Shown one piece after another: positions 1-7,983 of a stretch of DNA of 64,000 nucleotides. The notes beneath the pieces are model-generated. The model saw only the letters and a program-made list of their open reading frames with translations. It was not told the origin of the DNA and did no database searches. The DNA lies in NCBI RefSeq assembly GCF_029962605.1, contig NZ_CP124750.1:2914001-2978000 (forward strand), written 5' to 3'. The stretch comes from Serratia sarumanii (lineage in GTDB: Bacteria > Pseudomonadota > Gammaproteobacteria > Enterobacterales > Enterobacteriaceae). The position numbers and the translations under genes are program-made. The stretch's first letter is position 1. Every line of letters begins with the position of its first letter.

Positions 1-84
1 CGCTGGCCGCGGCTCCTGCTTTGTGCGCCAGCGACTACACTGTGATCCTGACCGCCCCTTCTCTTCTGCGCACAAGGAGTCCCC

Positions 85-1059
85 ATGCCCAAGAAAACCG
101 TCGATCTCAGCCAGCCGCACGCCCAACACGACATCCGCGCGTTTCTCGACGCGCTGAATGCCGGCGGCGGTAAACCTATGGAACAGATGAAGCCCAAAGA
201 GGCGCGCAGGGTGTTGGAGGACGCGCAACGCAGCGTCGAGGTGCCGCTGCGCGAGGTCGAGATCAGCGAGAAAACCATTCACGTAGAAGGTCAGGATATT
301 CTGCTGCAGCTGGTGCGGCCGGCCAGGGTCAAAGAGGCGCTGCCGGTATTCATGTTCTTCCACGGCGGTGGCTGGGTGCTGGGCGATTTTCCCACCCATG
401 AACGGCTGGTGCGCGATCTGGTGCACAGCTCAGGTGCGGCGGCGGTGTTCGTCAATTATCCCCGCTCACCGGAGGTGCGCTACCCTGAGGCGATCAACCT
501 GGCTTACGCCGCCACCGAATGGGTGGCCGAGTACGGCGAGAAGATCAACGTCGACGGCTCGCGGCTGGCGGTGGTCGGCAACAGCGCCGGCGGCAATATG
601 GCGGCGGTGGTCAGCCTGATGGCCAAACAGAAAGGCATACCGGCGCTGCGCTGCCAGATCCTGCTGTGGCCCGTCACCCGCGCCCAGTTTGATACCGATT
701 CCTATCATCAGTTTGCCGAAGGCCATTTCCTGACCCGCAACATGATGAAGTGGTTTTGGGACAGCTACGCGCCCGATAAGGCGCAGCGCAAAGATATCTA
801 CGCCTCGCCGCTCAACGCCACGCCGGACCAGCTGCGGGGGTTGCCGCCGGCGCTGGTGCAAACCGCCGAGCTGGACGTACTGCGCGATGAGGGCGAAGCC
901 TACGCGCGTCTGCTCGATGCCGCCGGCGTCGAGGTCACCTCCACCCGCTATAACGGGCTGATCCACGACTACGGCCTGTTGAATCCGCTCGCCCACGTCC
1001 CGGCGGTGCATTCGGCGATCCACCAGGCCGGGCGCGCGTTGAAGCACTATCTGTCCTGA
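85..1059 (+). CDS. alpha/beta hydrolase, HSL-type esterase/lipase
   Basis: A 324-residue protein of the hormone-sensitive-lipase branch of alpha/beta hydrolases. The oxyanion-hole motif HGGGW is at residues 93-97 and the nucleophile elbow GNSAGG puts the catalytic Ser at 168. An Asp in the ELDVLRDEG segment and a His in the LIHDYG segment complete a plausible triad. The first 80 residues form a cap-like region. The start is fixed by AAGGAG six bases upstream of the ATG. It has no signal peptide, so it should be a cytoplasmic carboxylesterase on short acyl esters; the natural substrate cannot be read from sequence. It converges on the MocR-type gene with only 15 bases between stops and has no operon partner in view. 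Confidence 0.88.
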   Translation: MPKKTVDLSQPHAQHDIRAFLDALNAGGGKPMEQMKPKEARRVLEDAQRSVEVPLREVEISEKTIHVEGQDILLQLVRPARVKEALPVFMFFHGGGWVLGDFPTHERLVRDLVHSSGAAAVFVNYPRSPEVRYPEAINLAYAATEWVAEYGEKINVDGSRLAVVGNSAGGNMAAVVSLMAKQKGIPALRCQILLWPVTRAQFDTDSYHQFAEGHFLTRNMMKWFWDSYAPDKAQRKDIYASPLNATPDQLRGLPPALVQTAELDVLRDEGEAYARLLDAAGVEVTSTRYNGLIHDYGLLNPLAHVPAVHSAIHQAGRALKHYLS

Positions 1060-1074
1060 CGCCAGGTGTGCCGT

Positions 1075-2499
1075 TCAGCCTGCCGCCGCCAGCCCCCGGA
1101 TAAGTTTGGCTAAGGTTTTGATCGCCTCTTCAAAGCGGTCGTTCCATTCAAAAGAGGCGTTGAGACGGAAGCAGTGGTTGAAATGGTCGCCGGTGGTAAA
1201 CATGCGCCCCGGCGCGATGCTAATGCCCCGGGAAAGGGCCCGCCGGTACAGTTCCATCGACGACAGCGCCGGATCCAGCTCCAGCCACAGGAAGTAGCCG
1301 CCGTCGGGCTGGCTGACCTTCACCGTCGGCGGGAAATGGTGGGCGATCGCCTGACGCATCGCGCTTTGGCGCTGGGCCAGCAGGCGCCGCAGCCGCCGCA
1401 GATGGGTATCGTAGCCGCCGTGCAGCAGATAATCCGCCAGCGCCATCTGGGTCGGCACGCTGGTAGAAACGGTGCTCATCAGCTGCAAACGCTGGATCTG
1501 CTGCGCATAACGCCCCGCCGCCACCCAGCCGACGCGAAAGCCCGGCGCCAGGCATTTGGAAAACGACGAGCAGTGCAGGATCTGGCCGCCGCTGTCGAGC
1601 GCCTTGGCCGGCAGCGGCCGTTCCGCGCTGAAGTACAGTTCGCCGTAGACGTCGTCTTCAATCAGCGAGATCTGCCGTTCGCGCAGCAGCGTCACCAGCC
1701 GTTGCTTGTTGGCCTCCGGCAGGGTGGCGCCCTGCGGGTTCTGGAAATGGGTCATCAACCAGCAGGCTTTGATCGGATACTGGTCCACCGCCTGCTGCAG
1801 CGCGTCCAGATCGATGCCGTCCTGCGGATGCGTAGCGATCGCCACCGCCTTTAACCGCAGCCGTTCCAGCGCCTGCAGCGCGCCGTAAAACGCCGGCGAT
1901 TCGATCGCCACATAGTCGCCCGGTTGGGTCACCGCCTGCAGGCTGAGGCTGAGCGACTCCATCGCCCCGGCGGTGATGACGATTTCGTCCGGCGCGACCT
2001 GCATGCCGCTCAGCGCATAGCGTTGGGCGATGTGCCGCCGCAGCGCGTCGTTGCCCGGCGGCAGGTTGGCCAGCGAACTGTGCGGCGTGAACTTGCGCGC
2101 CACGCTGCTCAGCGCGCGCGCCAGCTTCGGCTGGGCGAACAGCGTGGCGTCGGGAAAGGCCGAACCGAAAGGAACGATATCCGGATCCTTGCAGGCCTGC
2201 AGCACGTCGAAAATAAAGGCGTTGATGTCCACCTGCTCGCTCAGCAACAGCTTCTCGCCGCGCGAAGGCTGGGGCAGCGGCTGCGGGCGCGCCGCCACGT
2301 AGTAGCCCGACTGCGGCCGGGCGACGATCCACCCCTGGCTCTCCAGCAGTTGGTAAGACTGCACCACCGTCATCAGGCTCAATCCGGCGCGTTTGCCGCT
2401 CTCGCGCAGCGAAGGCAGCTTGTCGCCCGCCCGCCACACCCGGTTCTGGATCTGCTCTCTAATCTGCTGCGCAAGCTGCTCGTATCGGGTCATAACCAT
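1075..2499 (-). CDS. MocR-type regulator (GntR HTH fused to aminotransferase-like domain)
   Basis: A 474-residue two-domain protein. Residues 1-75 are a GntR winged helix (RYEQLAQQIREQI, then a LPSLRE turn) and the rest is a fold-type I PLP aminotransferase-like domain. The PLP-binding Lys is kept in the SSFSKCLAPG stretch, with a typical DDVYGEL motif earlier. MocR proteins usually use bound PLP or a ligand to control a neighbouring gene. It is divergent from the bd-oxidase genes, so control of those genes or of itself is possible but is inference from position. Two ATGs (2499 and 2493) lie six bases apart and neither has a strong ribosome binding site; I kept the outer one. Confidence 0.85.
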   Translation of the reverse strand: MVMTRYEQLAQQIREQIQNRVWRAGDKLPSLRESGKRAGLSLMTVVQSYQLLESQGWIVARPQSGYYVAARPQPLPQPSRGEKLLLSEQVDINAFIFDVLQACKDPDIVPFGSAFPDATLFAQPKLARALSSVARKFTPHSSLANLPPGNDALRRHIAQRYALSGMQVAPDEIVITAGAMESLSLSLQAVTQPGDYVAIESPAFYGALQALERLRLKAVAIATHPQDGIDLDALQQAVDQYPIKACWLMTHFQNPQGATLPEANKQRLVTLLRERQISLIEDDVYGELYFSAERPLPAKALDSGGQILHCSSFSKCLAPGFRVGWVAAGRYAQQIQRLQLMSTVSTSVPTQMALADYLLHGGYDTHLRRLRRLLAQRQSAMRQAIAHHFPPTVKVSQPDGGYFLWLELDPALSSMELYRRALSRGISIAPGRMFTTGDHFNHCFRLNASFEWNDRFEEAIKTLAKLIRGLAAAG

Positions 2500-2637
2500 T
2501 AACTGTTATATGAAAAAGTAAAATAACTGTCACTATTATAGTCACTGTACTCCGTGCTTAACTTAACGCCAAGTATTTCACATAAAAATGACAGCTATAC
2601 TCAAGAGGTTAATTTATGTTCAACCCTAGGAGGCGCC
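2500..2637. promoter_or_regulatory. divergent control region between MocR-type gene and cioA
   Basis: A 138-bp AT-rich gap between divergent genes. It holds three direct ACTGT copies at 2502-2506, 2526-2530 and 2544-2548. The last two flank the small inverted repeat ACTATTATAGT (2532-2542). MocR/GntR proteins often bind such spaced direct repeats, so this is a candidate operator. The assignment rests on pattern only. Confidence 0.4.
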
Positions 2638-4038
2638 ATGCTGGGTCTTGATGCACTGGAACTCGCCAGAATACAGTTCGCCTTCACCGTGTCTTTCCAT
2701 ATCATCTTCCCCGCCATCACCATCGGTTTAGCCAGCTATCTGGCGGTGCTGGAAGGATTATGGTTGAAAACGCACAATGAAGCCTACCGTGAGCTTTACC
2801 ATTTCTGGTCAAAGATTTTCGCCGTCAACTTCGGCATGGGCGTGGTGTCCGGGCTGGTGATGGCCTATCAGTTCGGCACCAACTGGAGCTTCTTCTCCGA
2901 GTTCGCCGGCAGCATTACCGGGCCGCTGCTGACCTATGAAGTGCTGACCGCCTTCTTCCTCGAAGCCGGTTTCCTCGGCGTAATGCTGTTCGGCTGGAAC
3001 CGCGTCGGCCCCGGCCTGCACTTCTTCGCCACCTGCATGGTGGCGCTCGGCACGCTGATCTCCACCTTCTGGATCCTGGCTTCCAACAGCTGGATGCAGA
3101 CGCCACAGGGGCATGAAATCATCAACGGCCAGGTGGTACCGGTCGACTGGCTGAAGGTGATCTTCAACCCGTCCTTCCCGTACCGCCTGCTGCACATGTC
3201 CACCGCCGCCTTCCTCTCCTCGGCGTTCTTCGTCGGCGCCTCCGCCGCCTGGCATCTGCTGCGCGGCCGCGATACCCCGGCGATGCGCAAAATGCTGTCG
3301 ATGGCGATGTGGATGGCGCTGATCGTCGCGCCGGTGCAGGCGCTGATCGGCGATGCGCATGGCCTGAATACGCTGAAACACCAGCCGGCGAAGATCGCCG
3401 CCATCGAAGGCCATTGGGAAAACCCGCCGGGCGAAGCCACGCCGCTGATCCTGGTCGGCTGGCCGGACATGGAGCGCGAAGAGACCCGCTTCAAGCTGGA
3501 AGTACCGTACCTCGGCAGCCTGATCCTGACCCACAGCCTGACCGAACAGGTGCCGGCGCTCAAATCCTTCCCGCCGGAAGATCGCCCCAACTCCACCGTG
3601 GTGTTCTGGTCGTTCCGCATCATGGTCGGGCTGGGCATGCTGATGATCCTGGCCGGGGTGTGGAGCCTGTGGCTGCGCTGGCGCGGCGGGCTGTATCAGT
3701 CGCGTCCGTTCCTGTACTTCATCCTGTGGATGGGCCCTTCCGGGCTGCTGGCGCTGCTGGCGGGCTGGTTCACCACCGAGATCGGCCGCCAGCCGTGGGT
3801 GGTGTACGGCCTGCTGCGCACCAAGGACGCGGTCTCCGCGCACGGCGATCTGCACATGAGCATCAGCCTGCTGGCGTTCATCATCGTCTACTGCTCGGTG
3901 TTCGGCGTGGGCTATTCCTACATGATGCGCCTGATCCGCAAAGGGCCGCAGCCGCATGAACACCAAGAAGACAATACCGAGGGCCGGCCGGCGCGTCCGC
4001 TGTCCGCGGTCAACGACACTCTGGACGACAGGAGCTGA
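2638..4038 (+). CDS. cioA: cytochrome bd-type quinol oxidase subunit I (CIO type)
   Basis: A 466-residue CydA-family subunit carrying the hemes and quinol site of a bd-type terminal oxidase in the inner membrane. The N-terminal ARIQFAFTVSFHIIFPA segment has the conserved haem-ligand His at residue 21, and nine or so membrane segments follow. It is clearly shorter than E. coli CydA (about 520 residues), which fits the short-Q-loop cyanide-insensitive branch rather than true CydA. An earlier in-frame ATG at 2554 exists, but AGGAGG six bases before the ATG at 2638 decides the start. It is followed two bases later by subunit II. The symbol cioA marks the subgroup and is my inference. Confidence 0.9.
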   Translation: MLGLDALELARIQFAFTVSFHIIFPAITIGLASYLAVLEGLWLKTHNEAYRELYHFWSKIFAVNFGMGVVSGLVMAYQFGTNWSFFSEFAGSITGPLLTYEVLTAFFLEAGFLGVMLFGWNRVGPGLHFFATCMVALGTLISTFWILASNSWMQTPQGHEIINGQVVPVDWLKVIFNPSFPYRLLHMSTAAFLSSAFFVGASAAWHLLRGRDTPAMRKMLSMAMWMALIVAPVQALIGDAHGLNTLKHQPAKIAAIEGHWENPPGEATPLILVGWPDMEREETRFKLEVPYLGSLILTHSLTEQVPALKSFPPEDRPNSTVVFWSFRIMVGLGMLMILAGVWSLWLRWRGGLYQSRPFLYFILWMGPSGLLALLAGWFTTEIGRQPWVVYGLLRTKDAVSAHGDLHMSISLLAFIIVYCSVFGVGYSYMMRLIRKGPQPHEHQEDNTEGRPARPLSAVNDTLDDRS

Positions 4039-4040
4039 AC

Positions 4041-5048
4041 ATGGGCATCGATCTTCCGCTGATTTGGTTTGTGATCATCGTGTTCAGCACCATGATGTAC
4101 GTGGTGATGGACGGTTTCGACCTGGGCATCGGCATCCTGTTTCCGTGGGTGAAAGAGAGCGGCGACCGCGATCTGATGATGAACACCGTCGCCCCGGTGT
4201 GGGACGGCAATGAGACCTGGCTGGTGCTGGGCGGTGCGGCGCTGTTCGGCGCTTTCCCGCTGGCCTACTCGGTGATCCTCGACGCGCTGGCGATCCCGCT
4301 GACGCTGATGCTGATCGGGCTGATTTTCCGCGGCGTGGCCTTCGAGTTTCGCTTCAAGGCGACGCCGGAGAAACGCCATATCTGGGACAAGGCGTTCATC
4401 TGGGGCTCAATCTTCGCCACCTTCAGCCAGGGGGTGGTGGTGGGCGCCGTGATCAACGGCTTCCCGGTCGAAGGCCGCACCTACGCCGGCGGCGCACTGG
4501 ACTGGCTGACGCCGTTCGCGCTGTTCTGCGGGCTGGGACTGGTGGTGACCTACGCCCTGCTAGGCTGCACCTGGCTGGTGATGAAAACCGCCGGTGACCT
4601 GCAGGCGCGCATGTATCATCTGGCGACGCCGCTGCTGGCGATCCTGTTGCTGGTGCTGGCCGCGGTCAGTATCTGGACGCCGATCGCGCATCCGGAAATC
4701 GCCGCCCGCTGGTTTACGCTGCCGAATTTGTTCTGGCTGCTGCCGGTGCCGGTGCTGGTGCTGCTCAGCGCCTGGGGAATTCAACGCGGGGTGAAACGCG
4801 GCGCGCACTACTCGCCGTTCATGCTGACGCTGCTGCTGGTGTTCCTCGGCCTGAGCGGGCTTGGCATCAGCATCTGGCCGCACCTGATCCCGCCGGCCAT
4901 CAGCCTTTGGGACGCCGCCGCCCCGCCGCAGAGCCTCGGCTTTATGCTGGTGGGCGCGCTGTTCATCATCCCGATCATTCTGGTCTACACCTTCTGGAGC
5001 TACTACGTGTTCCGCGGCAAGATCAGCCATGAACACGGCTATCACTGA
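4041..5048 (+). CDS. cioB: cytochrome bd-type quinol oxidase subunit II
   Basis: A 335-residue CydB-family membrane subunit that pairs with the preceding subunit I. The N-terminal segment with VVMDGFDLGIGIL and the WDGNETWLVLGGAALF stretch are hallmark CydB sequence. About eight hydrophobic helices can be seen. It begins two bases after the subunit I stop, inside one operon, and is followed 14 bases later by the small DUF2474-like gene. The complex would oxidise ubiquinol and reduce oxygen to water, giving respiration at low oxygen or in the presence of cyanide or NO. Family membership is secure; the CIO rather than CydB name rests on the partner subunit. Confidence 0.92.
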   Translation: MGIDLPLIWFVIIVFSTMMYVVMDGFDLGIGILFPWVKESGDRDLMMNTVAPVWDGNETWLVLGGAALFGAFPLAYSVILDALAIPLTLMLIGLIFRGVAFEFRFKATPEKRHIWDKAFIWGSIFATFSQGVVVGAVINGFPVEGRTYAGGALDWLTPFALFCGLGLVVTYALLGCTWLVMKTAGDLQARMYHLATPLLAILLLVLAAVSIWTPIAHPEIAARWFTLPNLFWLLPVPVLVLLSAWGIQRGVKRGAHYSPFMLTLLLVFLGLSGLGISIWPHLIPPAISLWDAAAPPQSLGFMLVGALFIIPIILVYTFWSYYVFRGKISHEHGYH

Positions 5049-5062
5049 GAAGGGAGGACGCT

Positions 5063-5215
5063 ATGCAAGATAAAACGGCAACCGCCGCGCCGGCGCCCTG
5101 GTGGAAACGCATCGGCTGGCTGGTGATCATCTGGAGCGCCAGCGTGCTGGGGCTGTTCGTGGTCGCCTCGCTGTTCCGCCTGCTGATGACCGCGGCGGGC
5201 ATGAAGTCGCATTGA
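5063..5215 (+). CDS. small single-helix bd-oxidase accessory protein (DUF2474-like)
   Basis: A 50-residue protein beginning MQDKTATAAPAPWWKR, followed by one hydrophobic helix and a short polar tail ending KSH. GGAGG lies five bases before the ATG and it follows the subunit II gene by 14 bases, so it is the third gene of the oxidase operon. Short single-helix proteins in this position (CydX, or DUF2474 proteins beside cioAB genes) stabilise or help assemble bd oxidases. The WWKRIGWL start before the helix matches my memory of DUF2474. Its size and position are seen; the role is inferred. Confidence 0.75.
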   Translation: MQDKTATAAPAPWWKRIGWLVIIWSASVLGLFVVASLFRLLMTAAGMKSH

Positions 5216-5224
5216 CGCGGCGCC

Positions 5225-5491
5225 TTATCTGGCCGCGCTGGTGGGAAAGTAGAAGGAAACCACCAGCGTGACCAGCGGCAAGGCGCCGATCTTCACCAGT
5301 TCGAACGTTTGTCCGAGCGCTTCATTTTTGTCCCAGTACGCGTGGGCGGCGAATACGCCCACGCTGACCGCGAATATCCCGCACAATACCTGGCGCGCCA
5401 AGCGCAGCCACTCCATTTCGTCGAAGACCAACACCTGTTCCAGATAAACCTGGCTGGCCTCATCGCGCAGATTACGGCTTTCGATGTTCAT
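5225..5491 (-). CDS. small two-helix membrane protein paired with RHH gene, function unknown
   Basis: An 88-residue protein with a polar acidic N-terminus (NIESRNLRDEASQVYLEQVLVFDEMEW) and two hydrophobic stretches at about 33-52 and 66-84. I do not recognise a family. Its ATG overlaps the stop of the upstream ribbon-helix-helix gene (ATGA), so the two are translated together. A DNA-binding RHH protein followed by a small membrane protein recalls toxin-antitoxin modules, with this protein as possible toxin, but nothing in the sequence proves toxicity. It could equally be a small membrane protein under the RHH protein's control. It ends 10 bases from the stop of the oxidase operon, convergently. 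Confidence 0.65.
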   Translation of the reverse strand: MNIESRNLRDEASQVYLEQVLVFDEMEWLRLARQVLCGIFAVSVGVFAAHAYWDKNEALGQTFELVKIGALPLVTLVVSFYFPTSAAR

Positions 5492-5712
5492 GGGAAGATC
5501 TCCACGACCCGGCCCACCGCTTCAAGCTGTTCACCCTTCTCCCGTACAATGCCAAGAGAAGTACCATCCTGTTTCATCCAGTACTTATCGGCAAGGGTAA
5601 TCAGTGCAAACGCCATTTTGATTACCTCGGTTTTTTCCATCCCATGACGCCGGGCAATATCGTTCAGATCATCATCAATTTTGTTCGATAACCGAATCGG
5701 CAAGCTGCGCAT
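5488..5712 (-). CDS. ribbon-helix-helix DNA-binding protein (antitoxin-like)
   Basis: A 74-residue protein. The N-terminus MRSLPIRLSNKIDDDLNDIARRHGMEKTEVIKMAF has the beta-strand, helix, helix pattern of MetJ/Arc-type ribbon-helix-helix domains. The C-terminal 35 residues would be a partner-binding or effector part. AGGAGG lies six bases before the ATG, inside a pair of nested inverted repeats, which suggests autoregulation. It is coupled by ATGA overlap to the small membrane protein gene. Known RHH proteins of this size are mostly antitoxins or small repressors; which one applies here is open. Confidence 0.7.
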   Translation of the reverse strand: MRSLPIRLSNKIDDDLNDIARRHGMEKTEVIKMAFALITLADKYWMKQDGTSLGIVREKGEQLEAVGRVVEIFP

Positions 5713-5713
5713 A

Positions 5714-5746
5714 GTCCACCTCCTGTGGACGTTGATTCACAGGAGG
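5714..5746. promoter_or_regulatory. nested inverted repeats covering the RHH gene's ribosome binding site
   Basis: Two perfect inverted repeats share sequence. One is GTCCAC (5714-5719) with GTGGAC (5725-5730), spacer five. The other is CCTCCTGTG (5719-5727) with CACAGGAGG (5738-5746), spacer ten. The minus-strand AGGAGG ribosome binding site of the RHH gene lies inside both. The site can act as a protein operator in DNA or as an mRNA hairpin that hides the ribosome binding site. Confidence 0.6.
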
Positions 5747-5818
5747 AAAGTCTACTGGAAGGGCAACTATCGTTCAATTAGTGAACTGCGTAACGCCTCG
5801 CACAATCCGCATGCAACG

Positions 5819-6904
5819 CTAATGTGGTTTGCGCCCCATCGCGCTGAGGAAGCGCTGCTGCAGGCGCAACAGCTCCCCCAGCTCCAGCAGGCGGTAGTCG
5901 ATGCCGAAACGCGGCGCTACCTCGCCGATGATGCGGCTCAGCGCCGGGTAATGGCGGTGGCTCCAGTGCGGGAACAGATGATGCGTCAAATGCAGGTTCG
6001 CCCCGCCGAGCCAGTATCCCAGCCAACGCGGCCGGGTCAGCCAGTCGAAGGTCGTGGCGAACACATGGTGATACCAGCCGTGCGGCATCGCACCCTGCGC
6101 CGGCGCCTGGTAAAAATTGGCCTTGGCCCAGTGGGTGCCGATGATCAACATCACGAACAGCAATGAAGAAAGCATCTGGCTCAGCAAATAGACCAGCAGA
6201 ATTTGCCCGATGCCGATGGCCGGCGGCAGCAGCCAGCACGGGATCGCCAGCGCCAGCAGCAGGTGCGCCGCCTTGCCCGCCAGAAACTCGCACCAGCCGC
6301 GCACGCCCTGCTGTGCCATGCGCGCCGCCACCCGGGTGCGTCCCGCCCGATCCAGCCAGTCGAACAGCCAGATGTAGTACGGGAACGTCAGCGCCGCCAC
6401 CAGCGGCCAATAGTAACGCTGGGCGCGCATAAAGGGCCGCCAGCGCTGGAACGGCGTTTGCCGCAGCACGCCGTTGGCGTCGATGTCGGGGTCGTAATGT
6501 TCGATATTGTTATGGGCATGGTGGAACAGCACGTGCCGCACGCGCCAACAGTCGGGATCCAGCCCCAACGGGACGCTCACCAGGGCGTTCAGCCAGCGGT
6601 TGGCCCAGGGCCGACGGAAAAACGCGTTATGCGAGGCATCGTGCACCACGTTCACCGTCAGGAACATGCCGATAAAGATAAAACCGAAGTAGCAAGCGAA
6701 AAACGCCCAGCCGTTTTGCTGCTGCAGGCTCAGCCCGTAACACAGGCCGCACAGCGCCAGCAGCAGCGCCACCTTTGCCAGCATGCCGCCGTCGGCGAAG
6801 CGGTGATCGCCGTTGGCCGCCAGATAATGCTGGGCGGCCTGCATCAGCGCGCGATGCAGGCCGCCGTCGTCGCGCCGATAGGCTAACGGACGCAGCGCTT
6901 TCAT
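5819..6904 (-). CDS. membrane fatty-acid desaturase 2 of the lipid cluster
   Basis: A 361-residue integral membrane di-iron desaturase. The three His boxes are visible: HDASH, HVLFHH and HLTHHLFPHWSHRH. Hydrophobic helices lie between them. The reading frame stays open upstream, but that part overlaps the preceding desaturase in another frame. The ATG at 6904 overlaps that gene's stop as ATGA and begins MKALRPLAYRR, which matches its paralogue's start. It should insert a double bond or hydroxyl into an acyl chain of a lipid or acyl thioester. It is the last of eight coupled genes; it and the preceding gene look like a tandem duplication that has diverged. Confidence 0.85.
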   Translation of the reverse strand: MKALRPLAYRRDDGGLHRALMQAAQHYLAANGDHRFADGGMLAKVALLLALCGLCYGLSLQQQNGWAFFACYFGFIFIGMFLTVNVVHDASHNAFFRRPWANRWLNALVSVPLGLDPDCWRVRHVLFHHAHNNIEHYDPDIDANGVLRQTPFQRWRPFMRAQRYYWPLVAALTFPYYIWLFDWLDRAGRTRVAARMAQQGVRGWCEFLAGKAAHLLLALAIPCWLLPPAIGIGQILLVYLLSQMLSSLLFVMLIIGTHWAKANFYQAPAQGAMPHGWYHHVFATTFDWLTRPRWLGYWLGGANLHLTHHLFPHWSHRHYPALSRIIGEVAPRFGIDYRLLELGELLRLQQRFLSAMGRKPH

Positions 6905-7983
6905 GGCTGCCCCATAAGGCGCAAGAAGCGCTGTTGCTGCGCCAGCAGTTCGCGATAGCCGATGCAGCGATATGCCATGCCGTGCCGCTGCGCCACTTCC
7001 GCCAGCGCGGCGGCCAGCGCCGGATAGTGGCGGTGATTCCAGCCGGGAAACAGGTGGTGGGTCAGGTGATAGTTCAGCCCGCCGGTCAGGTGCTCCAGCC
7101 CGCGCGGCTCGGGCTGCCAGTCGCAGGCGGTGGCGAAATTGTGCCGGTACCAACCGTGCGGCATGCTGTCGCCCGCCGGCGCCGGGTAAAACTCGGCCTG
7201 CGCCCAGTGGGTGCCCAGCAGCAGGAACACCACCAGCAGCGAGGCAAACATCTGGCTGAGCGCGTAAGCCAACAGCACCCAGCCCCAACCGATGCCGTGC
7301 AGGTGGCACAGGATCAGCGGCACCACCAGCACCAGCGCCACATGAAGCAATTTGCACAGCACGAACAGCGTCCAACCGCCGCGCCCCGCCAGCACGCGTT
7401 TTTCCCGCAGCGGCGTTTTATCGAGCCGATCGGACCAATCGAAAATCCACGCGATGTAGGGCAGCGAGAGCGCGGCGATCAGCGGCCAGTACAGATGCTG
7501 ATAGCGCATATGCGGCCGCCAGCGCTGGAACGGCGTCTGGCGGAAAAAGCCGTTCTCTTCGGTGTCCAGATCGTAGTGTTCGACGTTGGCGTAAACGTGG
7601 TGGTAATCCACGTGCCGCGTGCGCCAATAGTCCGGATCGACGCCCAGCGGCAGCGTCACCAGCCGCCCCACCAGGCGATTGGCCCAGGGCGCGCGCAAGA
7701 AGGCGTTATGCGAAGCATCGTGGTTGACGTTGACGTTGAGCAGCATGCCCATGGCCACGAACAGGAAATAGCAGAGGAAAAACGCCCAGGGCTGATGCTG
7801 CAGCAGGCTCAGGGCATAAAACCCGACGCACAGCGCCAGCAACAGTGCGGCCTTGGCCAATCGCGCGGCATCGGCATAGCGATGATCGCCCGCCAGGCAG
7901 GCGTGCGCCGCGCGCTTGAGATCGCGGTGAAACGCCTGCTCGCCATCGGCGGGAAAACGCAGCGGCGGCAATAAGTCAGCCAT
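6901..7983 (-). CDS. membrane fatty-acid desaturase 1 of the lipid cluster
   Basis: A 360-residue membrane desaturase. His boxes are HDASH (residues 88-92), HVDYHH (124-129) and a C-terminal HLTHHLFPGWNHRH. Two hydrophobic pairs flank the first box. The ATG at 7983 overlaps the end of the sterol-desaturase-type gene by eight bases; earlier in-frame codons lie in that gene and are ignored. It closely resembles the next gene in layout, including the PWANR and YWR/CWR stretches, so the pair probably arose by duplication. It likely acts on an acyl chain made or loaded by the KAS III/ligase genes upstream. The regiochemistry cannot be read from the sequence. Confidence 0.85.
   Translation of the reverse strand: MADLLPPLRFPADGEQAFHRDLKRAAHACLAGDHRYADAARLAKAALLLALCVGFYALSLLQHQPWAFFLCYFLFVAMGMLLNVNVNHDASHNAFLRAPWANRLVGRLVTLPLGVDPDYWRTRHVDYHHVYANVEHYDLDTEENGFFRQTPFQRWRPHMRYQHLYWPLIAALSLPYIAWIFDWSDRLDKTPLREKRVLAGRGGWTLFVLCKLLHVALVLVVPLILCHLHGIGWGWVLLAYALSQMFASLLVVFLLLGTHWAQAEFYPAPAGDSMPHGWYRHNFATACDWQPEPRGLEHLTGGLNYHLTHHLFPGWNHRHYPALAAALAEVAQRHGMAYRCIGYRELLAQQQRFLRLMGQP

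Noticed and set aside
466..1047. Long open frame antisense to the HSL-type esterase
   Set aside because: It mirrors the GC-rich third codon positions of the real gene, has no ribosome binding site, and its sequence is Arg/Gln/His-rich low complexity. The same holds for most long antisense frames, such as 17204-20788 opposite narG and 38294-39844 opposite narX.
6905..7375. N-terminal extension of desaturase 2 (157 more codons in frame)
   Set aside because: The extension reads through the preceding desaturase in another frame and has no family sequence. The ATG at 6904 overlapping the upstream stop is the normal start.
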